Assembly (NCBI RefSeq): GCF_014803405.1
Contig: NZ_JACYFG010000007.1
Span: 186,001 to 250,000, forward strand
DNA from: Pelagicoccus enzymogenes
Lineage (GTDB): Bacteria; Verrucomicrobiota; Verrucomicrobiia; Opitutales; Opitutaceae
Reading direction: 5' to 3'
DNA: 64,000 nucleotides
Shown: positions 53,032-61,479 of the stretch, in pieces
Layout of the letters: every line of letters starts with the position of its first letter
Position numbering within the stretch: the first letter of the stretch is position 1
Made by a program: the position numbers and the translations under genes
Notes under the pieces: model-generated
Databases searched by the model: none
What the model saw: the letters and a program-made list of their open reading frames with translations, nothing else
What the model was told of the DNA's origin: nothing

Positions 53032-54150
53032 GTGCGCTCCTTCATCCTTCTCTCTTTCATGGCACTTCTTGTTTCGTGTCCAACTCGCTCCTTAGCCGAC
53101 GACTTGAGGGCTTTGAGCGACGAGTTCGACAACGCGTCCTCCCTAGCGGCTTGGAGTCGTATCTTCGAGGTGGAAGGTTGGGGGGCGGACCAGATGGAGT
53201 CGCTTGACATCAACGCTTCGCGCAGCGGCTACCTGACGATGGTCCCAAAGACGAGCTCTTGGTATCGGGACTGGAGGGGGATCCTTATGTTCAAGCGGGT
53301 TACCGGCGACTTCGTTGTCACCATGGAGGTAGAGCCGCGAGGCCGAAACCTTGAGGGAGCTCCCAATTCTTCCTACTCGCTGGCAGGAATCATGGCCCGC
53401 GCTCCGCGTGATACTCTGACGCAACCATCTGAGTGGACGGCCAACGGCGAGAACTATATTTTTCTGTCCCTCGGCACCGCCAACAATCCGGGGCACTACC
53501 AATTTGAGGTGAAGTCCACTGTTAACAGCTCTTCCCATTTGGAGATCGACGAGGGGGCTCAGCGAGCGATCATACAGGTGGCGCGCATAGGGGAGGTCTT
53601 TCTCGTGCTTCGGAAGCTGGAGGGGAGGGATTGGGAAGTGCATCGTCGCTACCGGCGTAGTGACATGCCGGATACTTTGCAGGTGGGAATCACGGCCTAC
53701 ACGGATTGGAGTCCGATTGAGTTGATGGATCCATTCGAGCACAACCGAAGCTCGATCGATGGACACAACCCAGACTTGAATGCGGCGGTTGACTACTTTC
53801 GGTTCCGCCGCCCACGCGTGCCGTCAGCCTTGGCGGAGGCAGACTTTTCGGATCGGTTCGAGGTGTCGGACGCGCAGGTTTTGGATTTGTTCGGGGATCG
53901 AGCCAATCGGGATCCCGCCGCAGCTGCAGTTGTGGAACTGGAAATCACAGGCAAGGCTTACGCTCCTGGGATCGGCCTGGAAGTGGAGTTCGAGTCGATA
54001 CCAGGCGTCTTCTACCGGGTTGAGAAGAGTGAGGACCTCCGCTCTTGGACTTTCGTGGAAAGCGCGGAGGCGGTTGCTGAGCGTTCTAGCTTTAGGGTTC
54101 CTGAGACGCAGGGGAAGGCTTCCCTTTACCTGCGGATCGCCGAAGATTAG
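53032..54150 (+). CDS. Exported protein with concanavalin-like (DUF1349-type) domain
   Basis: 372-aa exported protein from GTG 53032: signal peptide FILLSFMALLVSCPTRSLA. Residues 25-265 resemble a jelly-roll with DEFDNASSLAAWSRI...WRGILMFKRVTGDFVVTMEVE and AGIMARAP, as in DUF1349 domains. The C-terminal ~70 residues form a small beta domain (GVFYRVEKSEDLRSWTFVESAEA) seen at the ends of Verrucomicrobiota exported proteins. Function unknown, perhaps glycan binding. Confidence 0.75.
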   Translation: MRSFILLSFMALLVSCPTRSLADDLRALSDEFDNASSLAAWSRIFEVEGWGADQMESLDINASRSGYLTMVPKTSSWYRDWRGILMFKRVTGDFVVTMEVEPRGRNLEGAPNSSYSLAGIMARAPRDTLTQPSEWTANGENYIFLSLGTANNPGHYQFEVKSTVNSSSHLEIDEGAQRAIIQVARIGEVFLVLRKLEGRDWEVHRRYRRSDMPDTLQVGITAYTDWSPIELMDPFEHNRSSIDGHNPDLNAAVDYFRFRRPRVPSALAEADFSDRFEVSDAQVLDLFGDRANRDPAAAAVVELEITGKAYAPGIGLEVEFESIPGVFYRVEKSEDLRSWTFVESAEAVAERSSFRVPETQGKASLYLRIAED

Positions 54151-54304
54151 GCGGCCTGTCCAGCATCGGTTTTCGCTAGACGAAGTCGCCTTGGGATTCG
54201 GGCCTGACGTGGAAAAAAGGATAACAAATGAGGCTCGAGACTTGAGAGATTGCGGCTGGCTCTCATGTTAGGGAAACGGAAGCTTCAATTTTGCAAGTAC
54301 CCCC

Positions 54305-55396
54305 ATGTCAGGACGCCTCTTATTCGACGTAACCAAAGCATCCAAGCAGTCCCATTATTCAGGAGTGTTACGGGTTTCGAACTGCCTCAAAATGGAGCTG
54401 TTGAAAGCTCTTGGGGATGATTTGGTGGAAGTCGTTTGGAGCGAGCGGAAGCAGAGCTTTCGGTCGCCGGTCCTAGGCCGCGCTTTCAGCATCGAACCCG
54501 AAGACGTCCTCTTGACGGCTGAGTTGTTCAACAATTTCGAACGTCCCGGAATCGAAGCCTTTCTCAAGTCGTCGACCTGCCGGGCTTATGCGATCTTCCA
54601 CGATGCCATTCCTTTGCGCCATCCGGAGTTTACTTGGCCGCACAGCGTGCAGCGCCACCCTAGCTACATGAAGATGCTGAGCCTTTTCGATGGAGTGTTT
54701 GGGGTTTCCCAGCACAGTTCCATCGTCTTGGAGGAGTACTGGGAATGGCTGGGCTACGAGTACTCGCCCTCGGTAAAGTCTATCCAGCTGGGAGCGGACG
54801 GACTTTTCAGCGAACCGATGATTCCGAGGGCTACGCGCGGAGAAAGTTTCGACGTTCTCATGTTGGGAATCATCGAAAAGCGCAAGGGGCAGGATTTGGC
54901 GCTGGACGCGTGCAGTCGGCTCTGGGACGACGGTCTCGAGTTTAATTTGCATATCGTCGGCCGCGCCAATCCGTATTTCGGCAAGGACATCGAACGCCGC
55001 ATCAAGCGCATGGTCAAGTCGGGGCGTACGATCAAATTGCATGGCCATATCGAGGACGAGGAACTGAAGCGCTTGATTCCTTCCATGGACCTGATGCTTT
55101 TCACGTCCCGTTCGGAGGGCTGCGGTTTGCCGGTGCTGGAGTCGCTTTGGAGCGGGCTGCCGGTGCTCAGCTCGAAGCTGCAGCCGGTGCGGGAGACTTC
55201 GCGCTTCGGCGGGGTGAGTTTCTTCAAGCCAGAGGATTCGGAGGATCTTGCCTCGCAATTGCGTCGTTTGATCGAGAACCGCCATTTGGTCGACGATTTG
55301 AAGAACGGGATTCAGTCCTCGATATTGCCGACTTGGCAGATGACCGCCAAGGAAGTGCTGGATACCATCAAGCCGCGGGTCGAAGTGGAGGCTTGA
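54305..55396 (+). CDS. Glycosyltransferase family 4
   Basis: 363-aa GT-B enzyme of the mannosyltransferase B-like kind: FHDAIPLRHPEFTWP near residue 98, GIIEKRKGQDLALDACSRL near 190 and MLFTSRSEGCGLPVLESLWSGLPVLSSKLQPVRE near 260 with the catalytic E-x7-E. Cytosolic, no signal peptide. Same strand as the GT28 and GT4 genes above; convergent with the oxoamine synthase. Confidence 0.9.
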   Translation: MSGRLLFDVTKASKQSHYSGVLRVSNCLKMELLKALGDDLVEVVWSERKQSFRSPVLGRAFSIEPEDVLLTAELFNNFERPGIEAFLKSSTCRAYAIFHDAIPLRHPEFTWPHSVQRHPSYMKMLSLFDGVFGVSQHSSIVLEEYWEWLGYEYSPSVKSIQLGADGLFSEPMIPRATRGESFDVLMLGIIEKRKGQDLALDACSRLWDDGLEFNLHIVGRANPYFGKDIERRIKRMVKSGRTIKLHGHIEDEELKRLIPSMDLMLFTSRSEGCGLPVLESLWSGLPVLSSKLQPVRETSRFGGVSFFKPEDSEDLASQLRRLIENRHLVDDLKNGIQSSILPTWQMTAKEVLDTIKPRVEVEA

Positions 55397-55435
55397 ACCA
55401 CGCGCTCGCTGGTATGGGGCGTGCTTAGAGGGGAC

Positions 55436-56635
55436 TCAGAGCTTCTTCTTCGCGTAGCGTAGGGCCGCTTCGATGCGTTCGAAGTCTTCGTCGGTATGCC
55501 GCGCGGAAATGGCGGTGCGCACGAGATCCTTGCCAGGGGGAACGCCTGGAGCCGTTGAGATGACGGTGAAAACGCCCTTCTCGCGGAGATGTTTCCAAAA
55601 GTAGTAGGCCCGCTCGCGGTCGCCGAGCACGATCGGCACGGCTGGGGTTTCGCTCTGCCAGGTATCGAGCTCCAGTTCCTCGAGCAGTTGCTTGTAGCGT
55701 TTCGTGTTGGACCACAGCTTCTCGTTCCATTCGGGCTCGTCTTGCATGACTCCCAGGGCGGCGCGGGCGCAGGCCGCTTGCGAAGGGCTGATCGCGGCGC
55801 TGAATATCGACTGCTTGCAATGGGTTCGCAAATATTCGATGGAGCTGGCGTCGCCAGCTACGAATCCGCCGGTGCTGGCGAGGGACTTGGAGAGGCTGCC
55901 AGCGATTATGTCGACTTCTTCGGTTAGGCTGAAGTAGTTAGCGGTGCCGCGTCCTTGATTTCCCAATACGCCTATTCCGTGTGCGTCGTCGAGGGAGAGG
56001 AAGCATTGGAATTCCTTGGCGATTTCCACGAATTCGGGAAGGGCGGCGATATGGCCCTCCATGGAGTAGATTCCCTCGATGGAAAGGAGCTTGGGCGCTT
56101 GGGGGTCGAGCTGTTCTAGCAAGTCCCGCAAGCGTTGCGGGTTGTTGTGGCTGAAGCGCTCGACCTCTGCCATGGAGAGTCGGATGCCGTCCCAGAGGCT
56201 TGAATGCAGGTTTTTGTCGGCGAGTATGATATCGCCCCGCTGGGCGAACCCGGTGATGGATGCCATGCAGGCGAGGTAGCCTGCGGCAAAGACGTGGCAG
56301 GACTCTTTTCCGAGGAAGCTTGCCAGTTCCTCCTCGAGTTCTCGATGGAAGCCGCGGCCGCCGTTGGCCGAGCGTGCCCCCATGGTCCCGCTGCCCCATT
56401 TTTCAAGAGCGGCCTTACCGGCTTTCAAGACCTTCGGGTGTTGGGAGAGTCCTAGGTATTCGTTGCTGGCGAGCATGACCAGTTCTTGGCCGTCGATGGT
56501 GACACGAGTTCCGTTTTGAGCCTCCGCGATGGGGTAGTAGAGCTCGTACTTTTGTCGCAGGGTGGTGAGCTTGTCGTCCTCGCAGCGACGGGCGATTGGG
56601 CTGCGTGCCTTGGTTTTGAGGAACTTGCGGATCAT
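55436..56635 (-). CDS. Alpha-oxoamine synthase (serine palmitoyltransferase/KBL family)
   Basis: 399-aa PLP enzyme that condenses an amino acid with an acyl-CoA and releases CO2. Motifs: LASNEYLGLSQHPKVL near residue 55, GARSANGGRGFHRELE near 90, LDDAHGIGVLG near 190, and PLP Lys in GSLSKSLASTGGFVAG near 225. ATG 56635 (MIRKFLKTKARSP) is preferred; the frame upstream is Arg/Pro-rich noise. Glycosyltransferases and an SDR nearby favour a sphingolipid-type product, but BioF or KBL activity cannot be excluded. Confidence 0.85.
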   Translation of the reverse strand: MIRKFLKTKARSPIARRCEDDKLTTLRQKYELYYPIAEAQNGTRVTIDGQELVMLASNEYLGLSQHPKVLKAGKAALEKWGSGTMGARSANGGRGFHRELEEELASFLGKESCHVFAAGYLACMASITGFAQRGDIILADKNLHSSLWDGIRLSMAEVERFSHNNPQRLRDLLEQLDPQAPKLLSIEGIYSMEGHIAALPEFVEIAKEFQCFLSLDDAHGIGVLGNQGRGTANYFSLTEEVDIIAGSLSKSLASTGGFVAGDASSIEYLRTHCKQSIFSAAISPSQAACARAALGVMQDEPEWNEKLWSNTKRYKQLLEELELDTWQSETPAVPIVLGDRERAYYFWKHLREKGVFTVISTAPGVPPGKDLVRTAISARHTDEDFERIEAALRYAKKKL

Positions 56636-56718
56636 CGTGAATTTAGGAAAAGGCCGGTCTGCTTGTGGATGGGGGCGGAGCTTGCGCGCTTGAAGCGGGA
56701 ATTGAAGGCAAAAGCGAA

Positions 56719-57570
56719 CTAGTGTCGTAGGCCGGCGCGCATGAGCAAGGCTTTGGCGGCGAGCTTGGGGTTCATACGCCACCAGTAGCGGGCGTAGCGC
56801 CGGAAGTATTCACGCGGCCACTCTTTCTCTCCGAGTTGCCTGGAGTAGGAAGACCAGCGCCGGCGAAAGGTTTCCGTGTTGCGGTCGTTGTGCCGGTTTC
56901 TGCCGGGAGAGATGCTGATGTGGTGCCGAATCACGCTGTCGAGGGCGACGTAGAGGCGGTAGCCGGCCTTTTTCAGTTTCATGCAGAGGTCCACGTCCTC
57001 GCAGCCGTTGCGGTAGGATTCGTCAAAGCCGCCTACGCTCCGGAAGGTTTCGGCGCGGATGGCGAGGCAAGCGGCTGTGACGGCGTTGCGTTCCAGCAGT
57101 TTTCCGCGAGGAGGCTGGCGGCGGTTTTTGTGGGCATGGGTTGGCAGGCCGTCCAAGTCGAAGAAAATGCCGGCATGGTCGACCAGTCCTGTCGCGAAAT
57201 TTCGCTGCACGTTTCCCACGGCTCCGGCTTGGGGGGCGTGGGAAAGGGCCTCTAGCATGGGAGCCAGCCAGCCCTCGGAAAACTCGAGATCGTTATTGAT
57301 GAACACGAGAATGGGATGGCGAGCGGCGGCAGCGGCTTTGTTGTTGGAAGCGGCGAACCCAAGGTTTTCCGAGTTTCGCAGGATGGTGATTTCCGGCCGG
57401 TTTTCCAGAGAGTCGAGAAAGTCGGAGGTGCCGTCGCTTGAGGCGTCGTCGATGAGGACGAGCTGGTGGCGGGCGAGGTCGACGCTCGCCTCCAAGCTGC
57501 GCAGCATGGCCTGAGTGTAGCTCAAGCAATCGTGCAGCGAGGAAACGAAGGTGACTTGCGGGGACGACAT
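56719..57570 (-). CDS. Glycosyltransferase family 2
   Basis: 283-aa GT-A enzyme: VTFVSSLHDCLSYTQAMLRSL at the N-terminus, LIDDASSDGTSDFLDSL (nucleotide-binding Asp), VFINNDLEF (DxD-like metal site, about residue 90) and GGFDESYRNGCEDVDLCMKL (base region). Rhamnosyltransferase-like. ATG 57570; an earlier start at 57606 adds only 12 residues. Probably cotranscribed with ispA upstream (80-base gap) or with the oxoamine synthase. Confidence 0.88.
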   Translation of the reverse strand: MSSPQVTFVSSLHDCLSYTQAMLRSLEASVDLARHQLVLIDDASSDGTSDFLDSLENRPEITILRNSENLGFAASNNKAAAAARHPILVFINNDLEFSEGWLAPMLEALSHAPQAGAVGNVQRNFATGLVDHAGIFFDLDGLPTHAHKNRRQPPRGKLLERNAVTAACLAIRAETFRSVGGFDESYRNGCEDVDLCMKLKKAGYRLYVALDSVIRHHISISPGRNRHNDRNTETFRRRWSSYSRQLGEKEWPREYFRRYARYWWRMNPKLAAKALLMRAGLRH

Positions 57571-57650
57571 CTTTGGGGGCTCGAAATGCGGATGGGCACC
57601 GTGCAAGTTGCGGCGTATCGCAAGCGATAGCCCTACTGATGGGTGCGGGC

Positions 57651-58529
57651 TTAGTGGAGACGGTTTTCGAGGTAGTTGGCGAGGCCGACTAGGAACTGGG
57701 TATCGCCTGGCAAGGTGCTGCAGATGCGGATGGCTTCCTGCGTGCGGGCGTGGGCGAACTCGCGGGACTTTTCCAGACCGTGCAGCTTGACGTAGGTGGT
57801 TTTGTCGAGCTCGGCGTCGGAACCGATGCTCTTGCCCATGGTTTCTTCGTCGCTGGTGGCGTCGAGAATGTCGTCAATGATCTGGAAGGCGATCCCGATC
57901 TCGCGCCCGTAGGAGCGCAGCAAGTCGATTTGAGCCTCGCTGGCGCCTCCGATAATGCCTCCCATGACGAGGCAGCACTCGATGAGGGCGGAGGTTTTGT
58001 TGAGGTGGATGAAATTTAGGGTGTCCTCGGAGAGCGGGGCGCCCTCGCCGAGAATGTCCTCCATTTGGCCGCCGATCAGGCGCTCGCTGCCGGCGGTTTC
58101 GGCGAGCTCGGCAACCAGTTTGGCGCAGATTTGAGGGGAGTCTCCGTAATGGCGGGCCAGCAGCTGGAATGCATAGGTCAGGAGGGCGTCGCCGGCGAGA
58201 ACGGCGGTGGCTTCGTCGAATTGCTTGTGGCTGGTGGGCTTGCCGCGGCGCAGATCGGCGTTGTCGATAGAAGGAAGGTCGTCGTGGATAAGGGAGTAGG
58301 TATGCAGGCTTTCTACCGCGATGGCGGCGGGCATGGCGTTCAAGTCCCCACCGAAAAGCTGCTTGGCTGCCAGCACGAGGACGGGGCGTAAGCGCTTCCC
58401 GCCGGCCCGCATGCTGTAGAGCATGGCTTGGTGGATGCGGCTGGGGCGTGTTACCTCTGCGGGTAGGTATTGCTCTACAGCGGATTCAACTTCGCTTTGG
58501 TAGGCTCGTAATTTCTCTTTGAACTCCAT
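57651..58529 (-). CDS. ispA: Polyprenyl synthetase, farnesyl diphosphate synthase type
   Basis: 292-aa isoprenoid chain-elongating enzyme using IPP and DMAPP/GPP. First Asp-rich motif in LIHDDLPSIDNADLRRG (about residue 80), second in FQIIDDILDATSD (about 215), GGKRLRPVL for IPP binding. Two-residue insertion pattern and length fit bacterial FPP synthase (IspA). Divergent from the DUF4013 gene (46-base gap). Confidence 0.92.
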   Translation of the reverse strand: MEFKEKLRAYQSEVESAVEQYLPAEVTRPSRIHQAMLYSMRAGGKRLRPVLVLAAKQLFGGDLNAMPAAIAVESLHTYSLIHDDLPSIDNADLRRGKPTSHKQFDEATAVLAGDALLTYAFQLLARHYGDSPQICAKLVAELAETAGSERLIGGQMEDILGEGAPLSEDTLNFIHLNKTSALIECCLVMGGIIGGASEAQIDLLRSYGREIGIAFQIIDDILDATSDEETMGKSIGSDAELDKTTYVKLHGLEKSREFAHARTQEAIRICSTLPGDTQFLVGLANYLENRLH

Positions 58530-58575
58530 CTTAAATGTGCGTATTACAGGCAGTTAAAGAACCAAAGCATCCGGA

Positions 58576-59160
58576 ATGCCCACAATCGAGCAAGTATCTA
58601 AACGAGTCTTTTCAGACAATAATTGGCTAAAGAAGTGCGCCCTAGGCGGGGTACTCAGCCTGATCCCGATTGTGAACATCGTCGCCCTCGGTTATCTCTA
58701 CCAGATTTTCCAGCAAGGTCGCAGCGAGAAGGGCATCTCGCTACCTGAATGGGAAGACTTCAAGGGCCTGTTTCTGGACGGCTTGCGCTTTTTGGTGATC
58801 GGCTTGATTTTTGCGGTGCTCCCTATCGCGGTGGTGACGCTCTGCGCGGAGTTTGCCTTCGATGGCATGATCGCGAGCATTCCATTGATACCTGTGCTCT
58901 TCATGGCGGGTCCGCTTATGAGCGCCGCTCTTTACTTGTATTCAGTGAAGCAGGACATCTCGGACTGCTTCAACGCCGAAGCCCTCAGCATTATGCTCAA
59001 GAAGGGCGCGATCAGCTACACGGTGCCGACCTTAGCCTATCTCGGTCTTTGCATGTTGGGCCTCGTTTTGCTTCCGTTTCCCTTCTTTTTTGGTGGGGTC
59101 TTTTATTTCTACTTAATGGCTTGCGCGTTTAAAGATCTCGAAAAGCGCGTCCGTTCTTAG
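58576..59160 (+). CDS. DUF4013 family membrane protein
   Basis: 194-aa integral membrane protein with four or five hydrophobic helices. GGVLSLIPIVNIVALGYLYQIFQQGR and LPEWEDFKGLFLDGLRFLVIG are the DUF4013 signatures. Unknown function. Followed 24 bases later by a membrane-anchored protein. Confidence 0.85.
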   Translation: MPTIEQVSKRVFSDNNWLKKCALGGVLSLIPIVNIVALGYLYQIFQQGRSEKGISLPEWEDFKGLFLDGLRFLVIGLIFAVLPIAVVTLCAEFAFDGMIASIPLIPVLFMAGPLMSAALYLYSVKQDISDCFNAEALSIMLKKGAISYTVPTLAYLGLCMLGLVLLPFPFFFGGVFYFYLMACAFKDLEKRVRS

Positions 59161-59184
59161 CCTCGTTATCCTTTAACCTCTCGT

Positions 59185-59862
59185 ATGAAAAAACTGAAGT
59201 CCAAGGAGCCCAAGCTCTCTACTCTGATTTTCACGGCGTGCTCCGGAATTGCGCTCGGAATAGCTCTCGGTGCGTTCCTCTTGCTCTCCAAGAATGTGAG
59301 CGTCGCTTCTAGCGTGCCGGATCCGGCTCTGTTGTCCAAGCCTGGCAACTACAACACTTATTACTTGGCGGGTCGCGTGGATGGAGGCGAGTCGCCAAAC
59401 CTGAGGAGCGGCAAAGGACGGATCCAACGTCGCTCTCCGGGGCCTGTTTCCTTCTCCGAGGGGGAAGTGAACTACTTTTTCAAGAGCTTGGATTTCGGGG
59501 AGCCAGTCGATGGGGAAGGGGCTCCGGTCAAGGTCAGTCCGTTCAACGTACGGATCGAGGGGGATCAAATCTACACCTCGCTCAAGATCGTGGTCGATCA
59601 AAGCGGGAGCCCGGTCGAGTTCATGGTGATGGCTAATGTGGGGTTCGACAACACGGATGAAGGGCCGGAATTCAAGGTGAAGTCCTTGCGCATCAATTCG
59701 CTCCCTATCCCAGGCATGGCAGGCTTGGTCAGCTCTATGATCGAGTCGAAGATCGCGGAAACCCCGTGGCCGGAAGAAGTGCTGGAGATGTGGCAAAACA
59801 TCCGAGCGATCGAGGTCGAGTCGGGCAAGCTCATCACGGAAGTCGGCCTGCGCCGCGCCTAG
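59185..59862 (+). CDS. Membrane-anchored protein of unknown function
   Basis: 225-aa protein with one N-terminal transmembrane helix (residues about 13-36, LIFTACSGIALGIALGAFLLL) and a beta-rich periplasmic part with VKVSPFNVRIEGDQIYTSLKIVVD. Not recognised. Lies between the DUF4013 gene and murJ on the same strand; a role in the envelope is a guess. Confidence 0.65.
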   Translation: MKKLKSKEPKLSTLIFTACSGIALGIALGAFLLLSKNVSVASSVPDPALLSKPGNYNTYYLAGRVDGGESPNLRSGKGRIQRRSPGPVSFSEGEVNYFFKSLDFGEPVDGEGAPVKVSPFNVRIEGDQIYTSLKIVVDQSGSPVEFMVMANVGFDNTDEGPEFKVKSLRINSLPIPGMAGLVSSMIESKIAETPWPEEVLEMWQNIRAIEVESGKLITEVGLRRA

Positions 59863-59916
59863 AGTTTGAATCGCAGCGAATCTCGGTTTGCCGCAACGGT
59901 TCGCTGACAAAAGCTG

Positions 59917-61437
59917 ATGGCTGCTCTCGCTAAACGTATCGGGCTGGTTTCGGCGTTTACCATGCTTTCTCGTGTGGTGGGGCTGCTGCGTGACATGACG
60001 ACCAGCTACATGCTGGGCGCGTCCGTCTGGAACTCCGCCTTCATCACCGCTTTCACGCTGCCGAATCTCTTCAGGCGTTTGCTGGGAGAAGGGGCGTTGA
60101 CGGCGGCGTTGATGCCAAACCTGAGCGAGGAGTTGGAAGAGCGAGGGCGCGCGGCGGTTCATGACTTGGTCAACAAGACGCTTAGCTGGCTAGTGCTCGT
60201 TTGCCTCGCAATCACCTTCGTCGTGCTGGGCGGTTTGGAATTATTGCTGCGGTCCGATGTATCGGAAAAGTGGGGACTTGCCGCCAAGCTTGGGCAGATC
60301 GTATTTCCGTATATCCTGCTGATATGCGTAGCAGCTATTTTGTCGGCCGCCCTGAACCTGTTTTCCCGCTTCGGAATACCGGCTCTTACTGCTGTTTGGT
60401 TGAATACGAGCATCGTTCTCTCGCTGGGAATCGCGGGCTGGTATCTTGGTGGCGACTTGGAGACGAAGACCTATTGGCTCTGTGGCGGGGCTATGGTGGG
60501 CGGCTCCTTGCAAATGTTGGTCCCAGCCTTCGCCCTGATGAAGGAGGGGTGGAGACCGACGTTTGACTTGGGAATATCGCCGCGGGTGAAAGAAGTGGCG
60601 ATCTTGACAATTCCAGGAATCTTCGGAGCGGCCGTATTCCAAATCAATATCATGGTGAGTCGCGGACTCGCCTTTTCCGTCAGCGATTCCGCGGCGGCCT
60701 TGCTGTACTACGCGAATCGATTGGTGGAGTTGCCGGTCGGGGTTTTCGCGATCGCAATCTCCACCGTGGTATTTCCAAGCCTGACCGCCGCGGTCGCGGG
60801 AAAGCGGATGGGTGACTTTTCTCAGACCTACCGTCGTGGCATTTTGTTGTGCTTGCTCATGGCAGTGCCCTCCGCGGTGGGACTTTGCGCCTTGGCTCCG
60901 GATATCGTGGGATTGCTGTTCGAGCGTGGGCTTTTTTCGGAGAACGACACGGGCGCGACGGTGCCGCTGGTTTGGGTCTTTGCGGTGGGGATGCCGTTTT
61001 ACTCTTTCGTATCGGTGGAGACGCGGGCGTTCTATTCTTTGAAAGACACCAAAACGCCGGTTGTTGCGGCTGGGGTGGCCTTTGGTGTGAACGTTGTGTT
61101 GAGTTTGCTTTTGATGGGTCCTTACGGGGCGGTTGGCCTTGCAGTGGCTACTAATTTCGCCGCGATCGTGCAAACGGTGATGCTTCACATGCAGCTAGGT
61201 CGCAAGAATTTGGATACGAGTCTGAAGTCGCTTGCTGGGGACGTAGCCCGCATCGCGATGGCGGCGGCTCTAATGGGCTTTATTGTGGTGGCAGTGTCTG
61301 GGTGGTTGTCCACTCGCTGCGAGGATGGCTTAGTCGGAAATCTAATCATGGTAATGGCGCCGATTTTAGCAGGCATTTCCGTGTATTTCCTAGGATTGCA
61401 GCTTATGGGCGCGAAGCTGAAGCGGCTGTTGAACTAG
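59917..61437 (+). CDS. murJ: Lipid II flippase MurJ
   Basis: 506-aa MOP-superfamily transporter with 14 helices that flips lipid II across the inner membrane for peptidoglycan synthesis. FTMLSRVVGLLRDMTTSYMLG (conserved Arg), TLPNLFRRLLGEGALTAALMPNLSE (family hallmark) and VSRGLAFSVSDSAAALLYYANRLVELPVGVFAIAISTVVFP are intact. Length is typical (about 510). Confidence 0.96.
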   Translation: MAALAKRIGLVSAFTMLSRVVGLLRDMTTSYMLGASVWNSAFITAFTLPNLFRRLLGEGALTAALMPNLSEELEERGRAAVHDLVNKTLSWLVLVCLAITFVVLGGLELLLRSDVSEKWGLAAKLGQIVFPYILLICVAAILSAALNLFSRFGIPALTAVWLNTSIVLSLGIAGWYLGGDLETKTYWLCGGAMVGGSLQMLVPAFALMKEGWRPTFDLGISPRVKEVAILTIPGIFGAAVFQINIMVSRGLAFSVSDSAAALLYYANRLVELPVGVFAIAISTVVFPSLTAAVAGKRMGDFSQTYRRGILLCLLMAVPSAVGLCALAPDIVGLLFERGLFSENDTGATVPLVWVFAVGMPFYSFVSVETRAFYSLKDTKTPVVAAGVAFGVNVVLSLLLMGPYGAVGLAVATNFAAIVQTVMLHMQLGRKNLDTSLKSLAGDVARIAMAAALMGFIVVAVSGWLSTRCEDGLVGNLIMVMAPILAGISVYFLGLQLMGAKLKRLLN

Positions 61438-61479
61438 ACGATTGCGATTCTTCGTGGGTCTGCTCTAGTGCTGCGGGTT

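Noticed and set aside
55409-55425. GCCCCATACC (minus strand) between convergent genes
   Set aside because: Shares CCCCAT with the island motif but lacks the GG half and a gene start; chance match.
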